Below the pieces are notes generated by a model. The model did not search any database. It saw only the letters and a list, made by a program, of their open reading frames with translations, and had not been told where the DNA came from. From the NCBI GenBank assembly GCA_024663395.1, contig JANFAH010000010.1:186001-250000 (forward strand): a stretch of DNA of 64,000 bases. The letters are read 5' to 3'. Position 1 is the first letter of the stretch. Each line of letters begins with the position of its first letter. The DNA comes from Pisolithus tinctorius. Taxonomy: Eukaryota > Basidiomycota > Agaricomycetes > Boletales > Pisolithaceae. This document shows positions 11,742-23,900 of this stretch, in pieces. The position numbers and the translations under genes were made by a program.

Positions 11742-13316
11742 ATGGCCAAGTTTCAGTGGGAAGACCACAAACAATTTATTAGCCTCATCAACATGCTATC
11801 CCTACGCAACGGCGGTCAGCTTGGACCGAATGACGAGGAAGTAGATGGAGTAGAGGTTGACGTTGATAACCGCTGGAACCAACCCTCTGTTGGGGATAGC
11901 AAAGAAGACGAACTCAAGCAGCACTTTCTGGACAGGTTCGCAGAGATCATGTCACGAGACAAGGGTGGAAAGCACGTTTGTTGTGTAGCATTGCGCCAGT
12001 CAGGAGATCGACGCCTCGACGGGGACGTCAAGATTTCCTTGTTGATTACTCGTAATGTTGCTTTCAAGAATCACGATAAGAAGTTCTGTAGCACACTTCA
12101 GGAGCTGCTCGCTGCCATCAGGGCGTCTGCGGGTGATGAGATTAAAGGTATGTGCATTGTTGTGCCCCACAGGTGAATTTGAACTGATGATTCCTGGCAT
12201 CTTAGATTTACCCGCAGTCAAACAGAAGCTTTGGGAGGAATTAGTACACTATAGCCAACCTCGCATCGATCGTTATGCGGATAGCTTGCGCGACAACTTG
12301 CAAGCATTCAAAAGTGCTGGATTACTGGATCGCATCCCTCCCTATGGCTCCGACCATCAGTCTCCGCCATGCGGCAACTTTGAACCTATCACTTTCTGTG
12401 GCGATCCCGATATGGCCCTTACTCAGCGGTCACCCATGACGCCTACATGACGTTTGCCCACGGGCGTATTCTCGAACTTGACAATATCCTTTGTACCAAA
12501 GGCAAAGCCTGGCGACGTCGGCTCGTGGAGCAGACTTACGCCATTCGCCGCATGAGATCACTTCAGACACTTATCAACTCTTGCTCAAAGCCTCCGTTGG
12601 GCATAAGCTCCTCAGGGACATCCGGTTTTTGGGCCGTTTGGAATCTTGCCTTCGTACGTTCATGGAAGCGGCACTGCATATACCGGGGTTGGCCCAACTA
12701 TATTATTCTCATTGAGAACTTCCAACCTTGTTCTCTTTCATACGAATTACCCCCTTTGGTGGATACGATGCAACATCTAGGTCAGCCTCTGAATACGACC
12801 ACTGTCAGGAAATTTATTAGCAAAAAGTGGAACGTCATCAAGGCAGAACTGCGGTTCGAGCAGCTTCAGAGCAAGCTCTCTGGGAAGCCCCTTCCTACTC
12901 ACGCCGAACTTCAGCTCATCCTTACATCACCAAGACCGCGTATAGTGAAAACATCAGAGAAATGTACCCATATATCGGATGCAGCAAGTTATCGTGCCTC
13001 CTTTGTGCTGCTTTCATCAAGCACTTTGCTCGAGTGGCGTTGCATTCAGAACGCGTGGGAGTCATGGAAAGATCTACCCTCGGTGGTCCATTCCGGACAT
13101 GGATGGATTGCATGACGACATGGTTACAGCTCTCGATTCTGCGTTGGAGAGAATGCAAAACCTGCTGCGCAGCGAATTCATGAAACCCATCATATCAACC
13201 ACCCATCTCCCTGAATCATCTTCTGGAGTTACAGATGATACGGACAGTATGGATGATACGGATGATGGTACACCTGTTTCTCTGTCTAGATCAGGCTGGA
13301 TGATGGTTGCATCGTA
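11742..13316 (+). pseudogene. Deaminase-MYND family, copy 4 (N-terminal and deaminase parts)
   Basis: Exon 1 is 11742-12147 and begins with the family MAKFQ start. An intron (12148-12205) leads into exon 2. HAE is at 12900-12908 and the zinc cysteines are at 12980, 12995 and 13004. Reading frame changes occur near 12424 (a G missing in the GPYS motif), near 12590, near 12710, between the HAE and Cys motifs, and near 13020. The family sequence GSHGKIYPRWSIPDMDG is present at 13048-13103. After the deaminase domain the frame ends in an acidic D-rich tail (to 13316) without the MYND exon. A second, headless copy follows immediately, suggesting unequal recombination. Confidence 0.75.
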
Positions 13317-13319
13317 GAT

Positions 13320-14514
13320 ATATCTGTGGGCAGAAAGGAGCTCTGGGAGGAGTTATTGCGTTATAACCAACCCCGCCTTGATCATTATGCGGATTGCTTG
13401 CGCAACAATTTGAAGGCGTTCAAAGCTGGATCCCTGGACAGCATTCCACATTACACCCCTCAACTGTCGCAGAATGATGATTTTGAACACAGAACTTTCT
13501 GTGACGACCCTTTCATCGGTCTGTACTCAGAGGCTACTCATGACGACTACATGAAGCTAGCGCAGAAGCATATCCTCGAACTTGATGCTATTCTTTCCGT
13601 TGGCGACAGAGCCACCCAGCGGCGTTCTCGCTGATCACGCCTATCCCATCCGAAATATAAACTCCCTCAAGATATTTATCAATTCTTGCCCTGAGGTTTC
13701 CATTCGACATAGGCTTCTGTCGGACATTTTGCCTTGGGCCGTTTGATGGACTACCTCGTCCGCGCGTGCTGGATGTACCGTTTGGGTGACCTTGACTACG
13801 ACACTATGCAAGATTTCGGATTCACAATGCCAGTGAGACACGCAACTCATTCTTGCTCTATGGTCTGCTACTGAACGGGTACCATCCAAATCCTAGTCTA
13901 CCCTTGTGCAGTGACTTATATTTCGAGTTCGGTTTCGTGACCGGTCGTGGCCTCGAGGGCGAGGAGGTCTTACCGGGGTGTATAGGAGTCTCATCTCTAG
14001 ATGCTCTTTCACGGAGTTTTGGACTGCATTTCAATCCAACAACCTCATTGGGTTGATGGATGAAAAGGGGCTTGGACCCGAACGCAAGAAAGTCCTGCAT
14101 TTCGAGGACTTTATGAAAGTCAAGCGCAACCACCTGCGGCCTAGTGTGTGGCGCCTCAGACACTTCGTTCACTCGAAGGATGTGGAACCCCCGTTATCTG
14201 TCCTTATGGACTACGGATTCTTCAAATGCATGACAGTTGGACAGATATTCTCTCTCAAAGAGGTGTACAAAGAACTCATTGACTCTCCAAGGGTCGATCC
14301 CATGGAATTGCACGCAGCTTGTATCAAGGGTGAATTGTATAATTTCGCTCGCAGACATAACCCGAACCTCGAGCAGGAGTTCAAGACGTTGATGTCCAAC
14401 TTTTACCCACTACGTAACAATACTCGGTGGGCAGGCTCGTCCCCGGGTGTTCTTTTATGCTTGGTTTTCTTTTTCCTTTCATTTTACTTGCGTACCTTTG
14501 GGGTTGAGTACTGA
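13320..14514 (+). pseudogene. Deaminase-MYND family, headless and internally deleted copy 4b
   Basis: The copy begins at the exon 2 boundary (ELWEELL then YNQPRLDHYAD) with no exon 1. It runs to a frameshift near 13625, then jumps at about 13742 from the middle of exon 2 straight to the post-MYND sequence (DYLVRACW). A second jump near 13832 leads to the C-terminal domain. The HAE and zinc-cysteine motifs and the MYND finger are all deleted. The C-terminal region 13850-14400 is nearly identical to copy 3 at 9586-10140, with only scattered substitutions. That points to recent duplication or gene conversion. The terminal open frame is 13978-14514. It cannot encode a deaminase. Confidence 0.75.
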
Positions 14515-14820
14515 GTCTTCGTAGCAGCCAACAGTACTTATGGTTATCTTGGGCTTGTAAAATGGTTGTCAAGTGCGACTCCATTAGCGTAGTTTGTTCG
14601 CGTCTGCGGCTTCTCACTCAAAACAAGATACCTGCCTTCTGCATACTTTCCCGCATAGTCTAAGGAAGGGAAGGCCATCTACTACCGTAGACACAGGGAT
14701 GCTGGTGAATCGGTGCACGCGAGGGTCCGTTACATAATACCGCCGCAGAGAACCAGCAAAAATACCCTACGTATCCAACACCCCTCCGCATACATGCGTT
14801 CTTTCCTCTTCTTCACATCC
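14515..14820. other. Spacer after copy 4b
   Basis: No gene is seen. Parts of the sequence align by eye with the spacer downstream of copy 3 (10480-10740), showing that the duplication unit included intergenic DNA. Confidence 0.4.
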
Positions 14821-14943
14821 TCACAAGTCCTCTGTCGGCCCCGAGCCCACTGCCTTTTCTTTCAAACTAAACGTCTCATCTGCGTCACTCCCGATTCTGA
14901 GCTTCGCTCGAATCAGCTCGTCCTTCGTTTGGAGGGGTCGCAT
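14821..14943 (-). CDS. Small companion reading frame, copy B (unknown function)
   Basis: This is a paralogue of the frame at 10899-11183, beginning MRPLQTKDELIRAKL at 14943 and ending at 14821. The same frame stays open upstream to 15303, where it includes a leucine-rich stretch (about 15090-15150), so the exon could be longer than in copy A. It lies on the strand opposite to the deaminase genes, between copies 4b and 5. I cannot assign a function; the protein-level similarity to copy A is the only support. Confidence 0.35.
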   Translation of the reverse strand: MRPLQTKDELIRAKLRIGSDADETFSLKEKAVGSGPTEDL

Positions 14944-16220
14944 TGTGTATTGACAAGGCGATCTGTGATGCGGAGATAAGACATAGCAACGGGGGAATGG
15001 GGTTTTCGCGACAAGCCCATGGACGATTGCATCATGGGCATCGTTTGCAGGACATCTAAGCTGCTCAAGTTTCGCTTCGACTTGGTGTAGTCGCAACAGC
15101 TTTAACACCGAGAGAAGGAGGAGTGGAAAAAGCTTGGGCAACAACTGGCACGATTCCGATTTCTGTTCAAGTCGTCCTCCTACATTGCTTTGCAGCCCCC
15201 AAAGCACATCGACTCCCTCGGAGTGTGTGATTACCATCGTGCTCATCCCTCTTTGCAAAAGATCAAATCGTCGGATACCTTCCTGATATTTTCGACGATA
15301 CACGGAGTCTTAGTCGCTAACTCAGACCGCGCTGGCGATGCCAGTACCACAAAAAAGGATGTAGAGATGCTGCCTCCCCAATGACTCCGATCACAGTATA
15401 CCAACTTCGTGTCGAGGAAAACCGAAGGAGAGCTAGGTATGTCTCTCCCTAGTTGTAACTAATCGAATACGGTTGCTGATATCTCGCACTTAGTGGCACA
15501 AAAAGAGCTGGTGCTCATCCGTCTAAACGTTTTGTCCATTCCTTTCCTTCCAACGCACGAAACATCCGTCAAAGTGACGGTTCTTAGTTAGTCAGTTACA
15601 ACCTCTCAGCGATTGTAGAATGGTACTCCTTGACTGCACTGCCTGCGGGTCTGTACCACACCGCGGGTCGACGAGTCGGTGCCGACCCGTACCCGCTGAG
15701 CATACGGTGTTAGCGGATACGGGAATGGAGTTCGTTCGTCGCCCCACGGTGTTACATGTGAATAACCCTAGGTATAAGTGAGGATAAGAGTATGGCAATA
15801 CAGCATACCAAGGGAACGAAAGGAAGACCACTCACTTCCGCACCAACCCCATTCCCAGGTTGAACGAGCAACTGGTCGTTCTTCTCCTTCCCCTACTGCA
15901 AATTCCTCCGTCACCTTTCCAGCTGGCTCCTCTGCTTCAGAGAAGTTTTCTGGAACGGGCTGAGTGCCTACTTTCAAGTCCGAATCATGTCTGATTCTGA
16001 GTCTGACGACTCTTGTCATCGGAGGAGAGCGGTCCGTAACGTAGGTTCTCGAATTCTTTTGGCAGCCGCAGCCAAGGGCGCTGTACCACCCCAGATATGT
16101 CGTTTGGTTACGGACCTTCCATGGGCGTCAATTTGACGCCTTCTGATACGCTGCACCTTGCTAGCACCCACTCAACCTACCAGCCCCATCGCCTGATTCT
16201 CTCGCGAGGACTCCATTGGT
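14944..16220. other. Spacer upstream of copy 5
   Basis: The region includes a minus-strand exon-like segment (15833-16010) ending in GTGAGT, homologous to the one upstream of copy 4, and the family leader (16095-16220) directly before the ATG. Other short frames are unsupported. Confidence 0.4.
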
Positions 16221-17730
16221 ATGGCCAACTTTCAGTGGGACAACCGCGAACATTCATCAGCCTCATCCACCTCCTATCCCTGCGCAACGGCGGCCAGTTT
16301 GAACCGAACGAGATGAAGCAGATGACGGAGAAGAGGTTGACATCGATATCCACGGGAATAAACACTCTATTGGGGACAGCAGAGAAGACAAACTCAAGCA
16401 GCACTTTTTAGACAGGTTTGCAGAGATGATGTCAAGAAAGAAAGGTGGAAAACATGTCTGCTGCGCAGCATTCCGCGAGTCTGGAGATCGATGCCTCGAC
16501 AAGGATGTCAAGATCTCCTTGTTGGTTGCTCGCAATAGCAATTTTTGGGATCTGGACAAGACATTCCGTAGCAGGCTTGAAGGGTTGCTTGCCACTATTG
16601 GCGCATCTGTTCACGGAGAGCAATACGGTATGCCCGTTCCTTTTTGCGTCCAGATCAGACTTGATGATTCGTGCATTCTAGATATATCTGCGGTCAAAGA
16701 GGAGCTTTGGGAGGAAGTGTTACGTTATAACCAACCTCGCCTCAAATTTTATGCAGCGAGGTTGCGTGACAACTTGAATGCATTCAAGAATGCTGGATCC
16801 CTCGCCAGCATCCCTTCTTATAGGATCGGGTCTACCACTTTCTGTGACAATCCTGGTATTGGTCCTTACTCTGCGGGACACTCACGCCGCCTACATGAGG
16901 CTCGCCCAGGAGCGTATTCTCGAACTTGACAATATTTTGTGCTCCAGCGACGGAGCAGACCAGCAGCGCCTTCTCGCCGAGCATACCTATTCCATCCGAC
17001 GCATGGCATCTCTGAGGATACTGATCAACTCCTGTCCCAAGGCTTCCGTTGGGCATAAGCTCCTCCGCGACATTTGCTTCTTGGGTCGTTTGAAATCTTG
17101 CCTTTTACACTCGTGAAAGGAGCACTGTATATCCCAGGGTTTCCCCAGCTATCTATAATTCTCGTAGAGAACCTTCAAACCGCGTTCTCTCTCATGCAAA
17201 TTACCCCCTTTGGTGGATGCGATGCGACACCTTGGTCAGACCTTGAGTACACTCAGCGTCGGGAAATATATCAGCAAAAAATTGAACGTCACCAAGGCAG
17301 AGCGGAGGTTCACGCAACTTCAGAGCAAAGTCTCTCGGAAGCCTCTTCCCACTCACGCCGATCTTCAGCTCATCCTCTACATCACGAAGACCGCATACGG
17401 TGAAAGCACGTACAGGGAAATATACCCGTATATCGGTGTAGCAAGCTATCTTGCTTCCTTTGTGCTGCTTTCATCAAGTACTTTTCTCTGGGTGGCGTTA
17501 CATTTAGAACGCGTGGTAGTCATGGAAAGATCTACCCTCGATGGTCCATCCCAAAGATGGTACGGATTGCATGGCGACATGGTTATGGCCTCAATTCTGC
17601 GTTGGAGAGGATGCAACACTTACTACACGGCGAGTTCATGAAGCCTATCATAAAAGTTGCTTATCTCCCCGAATCATCTGCTGGAGTTACAGATGATGCA
17701 AATGATACAGATGATATGGATGTTGAGTAG
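16221..17730 (+). pseudogene. Deaminase family, copy 5 (truncated, no MYND exon)
   Basis: The start at 16221 matches the family, but a base is missing near 16252 and another shift occurs near 16385. The exon 1 to exon 2 intron is 16632-16681 (GTATGC...CTAG). The catalytic motif reads HAD (17354-17362) instead of HAE. The zinc motif near 17432-17460 has lost one base, so the second cysteine pair is read in another frame. After the deaminase domain the frame ends in a short acidic tail (DDMDVE) at 17730. No MYND or C-terminal domain follows. The Glu-to-Asp change at the proton-shuttle residue would be expected to impair activity. This is the last substantial member of the array. Confidence 0.75.
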
Positions 17731-19139
17731 ACTTACCTTCACACGGTTATACCGCGCAGCTAGATTTCCTTTGTGCGTTTTCCTTGCTCTGTTTCTCTGA
17801 CCACATGTAGGCACGTCACTACGTGATTCTACGGAAATTCTCCCTTTTCGCTGGGTGCACCTCGTACCTTTTAGGCTAGGACTATGTGTTATGATACTGA
17901 ATATCGTGTCCGTTCTGTCAAATTTGTCAGCTAGGCTTGTTGTAAATATTTGATGCACCACTTGGTGTTTGCTCATCTACATAGCCAAACTCTAATTACT
18001 CGACGTAGATAGACCTCGGGCTCGTTGAGTGTGTCAACTCTAGAACTCTGTAGATTGTAAAGATGCGAACGAAGAAACGTGAGGAAACCGTTGTGATGTC
18101 GTAGTCCACGACTATGGAAAAGGTCAACGGGAGTAATTATTATGGGCGTACCTTAAGCTTGCTTGAGTAGATAAACCTGTCAACAGTGCCGACTACGTAA
18201 CTGTGGCCAGGGGGCCAAGCGTAGACGTACCTCTCTGGATTGAATCGAGGATAGAGGAGTTTTTACAGGACCAGTGCAAAGCGGCTGAGGACATGAGTAC
18301 ACACCACATCCGGAACGAGACCGTAGGCCCCATAAAATTTAGATGGAAGAATGAACACAGGGCTCGATCCGATGCTTACAACTCTGAACTGAGCAATCAA
18401 TCCGAATAGTTATAGTATCTCGGGTGACTCGTGAATGACTGGCGGCCCGACGCAGTAGAGTGAAAGGAGTTGCCTATCCACCTAGGCGCAATGTTATTAT
18501 ACTGCTCCGTTTGGCCATTGAATGGTGTACTCGCTGTCGAAAGCAAGTCTGTCAGCGATTGTCAGCTACGACACACGGCGCGAAGTACTATGAGAAGGCC
18601 ACAGCACCAGGAAGCGAACTGGGCTATACTGGGGAGAATGAGCAGCAGTTCCTTTCTGAGACGCGAGACCCAACCTGTCATTCGAAGTCGGGACACAGAA
18701 TTCAGGTCGACCAGGAGAAAATTACTAGGGGTTCATGACAAAACCACAAGGTATTGTCGGGCCACATGCAGAACGCACGTATGTAGACGTGCGTTGCTTG
18801 AAAGTGGTCATGGTTGATGCATGATGGTTTAGTAGTTAGTACTCAGTCTCCGAGATCGGACAGAGCATCGCCACAGTTAACGCCGAACAACCCGAGCATG
18901 CACCCCACAGGTGTCAAGTTCTCCTTCACTGACACAACAGGCTCCGGAGCTATCGAACTTGACCGTATAAATTAGCTCATACGTAGGGCAAAAATCATGG
19001 AAACCCGAAACTTGGGACACGTTTGAACAGAATAAACTTGCCAGAAAATCCAGCCCTTCTTACCCGTCCCCTAGTGGTCTCGCCTCTCTCAACACCCGTC
19101 TTCTTTGGTTCTCGCCCATGAGATCACCCTTGAATTCAT
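17731..19139. other. Cluster edge with dispersed relics
   Basis: No intact gene is supported. A spacer block at 18440-18490 ('cgcagtagagtgaaaggag') matches one at 10968-11000. A repeat containing 'atgcagaacgcacg' and 'gatcggacagagcatc' at 18735-18900 recurs at 19655-19720 and 19857-19960. A frame at 18203-18409 is unrecognised and I do not call it as a gene. Confidence 0.45.
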
Positions 19140-19450
19140 CATCTGGAGTTGATATGGATGTGTTCTTGAAGATAAAGTGCAACGATCAATGACCCGTTGT
19201 ATGGCACCTCCAAAGTGCAGTTATGGGGACTCCCGTCTTTCGCCGCAAGTATGGTTCTATTCTCGAAGTTGGTCCGCTTAAGCTGTGGTTCCCATAGAAG
19301 CTGCTAGGGGCGTCAACCTGCTCCTGTTGCCTTCTGAGTTCTCTGGTCGTTCCATTAAGTCTCCCCCCCAAATCGATCAACCTGTTGCGTCTGATTTTCT
19401 CTCGAGAGGACTCAACCAGTAGAGACGGTGGCCACTCTGTCGGTCCGACT
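19140..19450 (+). pseudogene. Relic of a sixth deaminase-family copy
   Basis: At 19160-19205 the sequence encodes VFLKIKCND, a stop, then VVWHL, matching the C-terminal domain of copy 1 (FLKIKCDN...TVWHL). At 19250-19430 the family leader is recognisable, ending 'ctctcgagaggactcaaccagta', but the ATG is destroyed. The order (C-terminal fragment, then a new leader) shows a deletion that joined the end of one copy to the promoter of the next. Confidence 0.55.
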
Positions 19451-20059
19451 CAGTAAAATCAAAGTGGTACTGAGGTCCAGTGTTGTTACACTAATCCGAT
19501 TTGCTGGATGGCATGTTTATTGGTCAGTGCAAGCGCCCCAGTGTTTATCAACCGTCACGAACCTACATGTAGTCAAATACTTGAGAACGCCATATTCGCG
19601 CAGCTTAAGAGAGCAGTTGAGCGCGGGTTGACCATACTACAACTCGTTAGGAATTTATGACAGGAATAATTGGAAGGTATTGTCAGCATATACAGAACGC
19701 GGAACGTAGGTCGTCTGATACAACCATGGCTTAGTTCCGAAGTCGGGTAGTACCGATTTCGCCGGAAGTCAAGTCAAGCAATTTAAAACTGCCATCAAGT
19801 TCTTGACGGAAACGACAATCTCCGGAACCAGTCAACCGTACTGCAGATTGCTGAGAGTTCATGACAGGACCCCTGGTAATGTCAGCATATACAGAACGCA
19901 GATCCTCGGAATCGGACAGCAACATCTCCACAAGCAAAGTCGAACGACAGCATGTACTTGAGTTCTCCTGAAACCATAGACTCTGGGTTCATCGATCTCG
20001 ACACAAGTTACGGAGCAGGAAACCCAAATATCGGGACATGCACGTACAGAGTAAACCTG
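19451..20059. other. Spacer with short dispersed repeats
   Basis: Two copies of a roughly 70-110-bp repeat ('gtcagcatatacagaacgc' at about 19681 and 19885) are visible, related to 18760-18780. No gene is supported. Confidence 0.4.
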
Positions 20060-20929
20060 CTACAGGAACTCATCGCTCTTGCCCGTTCCAAACCTGTCCC
20101 CGAGGGCTCTCGCCTCTCTCAACTTTTGTTTCTTTTGTTTCTCGTCCATGAGACGACCCCCGATTGACAGGTCGTGCAAGTGATTCCATATGGCGGCTGG
20201 TGCCTCATCGGCGTCACGTTTCTTCTGGGCCACCCACTCCATATACGTATCGACCAATGCGGTATCGCGGATTCTGGGCTTTAATAACAGTATAGCATCA
20301 GAATGATGGACATTGTGCGAAACGCCAATAGACGCACTGTATGCTTTTCGACACACCACCGAGTATCTTCATCCCTCTCGTTCCTCTTCTCGCATCCTCA
20401 GGATTTCTTCCACTGGCTCTGCATTCACCAGTTTCTGACAATACACGCCGTCCGCGGGACGCTACTGTCCCTCGACAGGGGTTTCTGTCCAGTGGGGGCT
20501 GTGACGACGTGCCTTGGCGGGCCAGAGCTTCGCCGGTGTTGGCGGTCTTTTAATCTTCGAGCGCTGGTAACTGAGGGGTGGTATTGAAGAAATGAGAAGT
20601 TTGGTGCATAGGTGGTATGTGTGCAACGGGTCGGGGAGACACCAGACAATATACACTAGGGATAGAATAGTGTACCACACGAGTCACATCCTCCATGAAT
20701 CCGTGCCGACGGGTCTCGCAAATAAAAGAAAGAAAAGGAGCTACTCACATGCCAATAAAGCGCCTTCTTGAGCGGCACGAGCGTCCACTCTTCTCTCTTC
20801 CCAACTTCTTTGATTTCTTTACCTCCTCCTGTTGTGTTCTGGGGCTTGCCAGTAATGACGATCGGTGCGTACCGGCAGCCAGAGAGGCTAAGGTAGCCCT
20901 GTAGCTGACAGTTCACTGTGGTGGTTAAG
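20060..20929 (-). pseudogene. Fragment of a spliced minus-strand gene (unknown)
   Basis: Three exon-like pieces lie in order on the minus strand. The first (about 20925-20748) encodes GYLSLSGCRYAPIV then KKALYWH and ends at a GTGAGT donor. The second (about 20445-20340) contains EPVEEILRMREEERE. The third (about 20300-20060) contains DTYMEWVAQKKRDADEAP and a lysine-rich tail ending at 20060. Amino-acid composition looks like real protein, but I do not recognise a family and cannot fix the splice junctions. The first piece ends where the WD40 gene begins on the other strand, so a rearrangement may have cut it there. Confidence 0.35.
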
Positions 20930-23900
20930 ATACGAAACAGATCGAAATCGTATCTCATAGTGATACGTGCGCAGTCGCCTTCGCGGGTGAAGGTCAAATC
21001 GTCGGAGGATATCAGGATGGTGAAATTCGTCGATGGAAGCTCAAGGACGGACAACAGCAGGGTCCAACCATGCAAGCGGGTGGCGCTGTCTGTTCTGTTG
21101 TCGTTTCCCTGGATGGCCGATGGTTGGTGTCTGGAGATCGCGGATGCAAGGCGATCGTCTGGAATGCGGTGACTCATAAAAAAGTGCGCGAGTCACAAGA
21201 ACATAGTAGTTCTGTGCTTGGGGTCGATATTTCGAGCGACGGTACTAAAGTTGCGTCTGCGGACTACAACGACGCCCGGCTATTCAGCATCACTTCCGGT
21301 ACCCGACCGATACGACTCCTTCCTCCCCTCCGACACCGAGGGGTTATTGGTATCAAGTTCTCCCCAGACGGCAGTCGATTTGCTACCGCTTCGGAGAGTC
21401 ACGGTTTCCGCCTCTACAACACCCACGATGGCAGTGTCTTGTTCGATTCAGCTGAAAGCGGTTCAACCGGTTTCACGCCTACCACTTCGTTGGCCTGGTC
21501 GTCTGATGGCCAGCAACTGTTTGTCGCAAGCATAGGCAAAATTATCTGTTTCGACCTTCCTAACTCTTTGGCCTCGGAATGGCCGATTCATGAAAACCAA
21601 TCTGGTGTATCTATCGTATCCAACGGCAGATTCATTGCATGCGCTGCAGGCTCATCTGTTTCCCTATGGGATTGCGTGTCCCACAAGCCAGATCAGTACT
21701 GTTATCGCACACACTGCCCATGTCAGCTGTCTCGCTCTTTCACCAAGCGGGGGGGATCTCGCATGTGGAAGTGGCACAAATATCACAATCCACAATCTCA
21801 GAGATGTCCTTCCCCCCAAGTATTTTGATCATGGCGTAAGTGTATGTCTACTCGTGAAGCTCACGTCGTTGATAATTATTGTGCCCTTCATAAGGCATTG
21901 ATCCGTCAGCAGCAGCTCGACGCTGCTCGTGAAGCTCACGTCGTCGATAATCGTCGTGTCCTGCGTAAGGCTTTGATCCGTCAGCAGCGGCTCGACGCTT
22001 CTAAGCTTCCACTTGTACAAATGAGTGACGAGATTCTAGAATCATGGACCCAGGACGATCCAATGAACACCGAATCGTTGCTGTCAGAGGAGATCAGGAG
22101 CGCTTCAATTCCTAGGCACTACTTGCTAGCAAACCGCGCCCTTATAAGAGTGCGTTTGAAAGATTTGGTAGGTGCGATAGAGGATGCCAAGGAGGTGAGT
22201 CTGCTGCTTTACTACTCCTTGTGCATGTTTACTCACAGCGTCTCAAGTCGCTCCGGGCTCAACCATCGCCTATCGGCTATATTGCTGTGGCGGTTGCTCT
22301 ACTTGGTCAGGGTAATCGGGAGGGAGCGCTATGTACATTCGACTTTGCGTTTCATGATTGCGGGTTGCATGACATTAAATCTCTCTTACTACTGAAGGTG
22401 GGTGAGGTGATCTAGATCGTTCTCGCAATTAATCTACGTTCCGCCCAGTCTGTCCTTACACTGGAATCCGGAAATCAAGATGAGGCGATAGACCGTGTGG
22501 AGCACCTTGCAACGAGGGCAAACAGTGATAACGACGAGGACGATGATACCGCCTGCCTTTACACACAGGCACGTGCTTCACATGATGCAAGTATCACCGC
22601 TGATACATTCCACAGGTCCTTGGGATTATGCACATGAGGAAGGGGAATCACAGACGTGCGATACGATTGTTTGACCGTGCGAAGAACCTAGCCCACAAGG
22701 ACACACGGTATCCTCCCCTAGAGATGATTTCGCTCGTAGGCCTTTCGCCATTACTACCTCCGTCTATCAATCTAACCCTCTATAAAGATATTTGGGTGGA
22801 ATTTCAACGGACTGGGCATCCTTGCCCGGCAACGTTTGTGTGAAACCCTCTATGCTGAAGAACGTACAACCGAAGCTGCGGAAATTCTCCTCGATATCAT
22901 CAGGACCTCAGACGAGAAGATCCGAAAGAGCAAGAAAACTGCAGACTGGGTTGCAGGTATGTCTTGTAGCTCCTAATCTGGTTGATGTGCGCACCAGTAT
23001 CTCTTATTAGATTTCACCAAAAAATGTACTACGACACTTGAGCATGTCGGCGATGAAGCCTTTAGATCTTCAAACATGACGATGCAATCACGCAATATTC
23101 TGTTGCACTGTCCCTCAGTCCTCCAAGTCCCGCAGGTCTGCTAATCAAGCGGAGCAGAGCTCGAGCGGCAAAAGGATTATGGGAGGATGCACTGCAGGAT
23201 GCGAACGAGGTATGCACGGTATCTTTGTTGTATGAGTCAGCTCCATATAGTAGTTGTACAGGCGGTGAAAGTGGACCCCTCCAGCCCTTGGAGCTACGAG
23301 GTCAAGCATGCGGCTCTTCATGGAGCAAAACGGTACGACGATGCGATCGATATTTTCAAGTCTATGCTGCAAGTGATCGAACAGTCAAATGACCCTCAAG
23401 TCAGGCGTATGTACCTCCTGTGTGAATCTAATACCTACAACTGATGATTTCACAGAACTGCGCAAGAACTATGTTTCTCCATCCGAGACGATTGCAGCTA
23501 TTGATCTTATCATCCACGAGATCCTCAAGGATTGTCCCTTCGTCGCCATCAATGTCGCCACTGGTTGCCTTTGTGAGAGGTCCGAGCGGATACGTATCTT
23601 CAAGGCTGGTCCGTCGTTCAAAGCGCTTGTTTCATCCATGACGACAGAAGTGGACAACGAGCGTATCCTACGAGTGGTTACAATTTTTTTCGGATATGTC
23701 ATGTTCTCCCATGCATGGCAGGGGAACGAGCCATCATTCCAGGACGTCAATGTAGTCAAATCTGTGTGGAACCTTCCCGACACGCCTCTGCACAAGAAAT
23801 TGCGCAATTTCTGCCAGGAGACGAGGAGACTTGGTCACAATTGGGCGTGGTGCGATACATGTTGTATCGACAAATCCACGAGTTCCATCCTTAATCAATC

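Noticed and set aside
18203..18738. Two overlapping frames as genes
   Set aside because: No similarity to other copies at protein level; part of the DNA matches intergenic spacer at 10970.
20656..21177. Full 173-codon minus-strand frame as one gene
   Set aside because: Its N-terminal half lies opposite the WD40 coding sequence; only the part left of 20929 looks protein-like, and it was called as a fragment.
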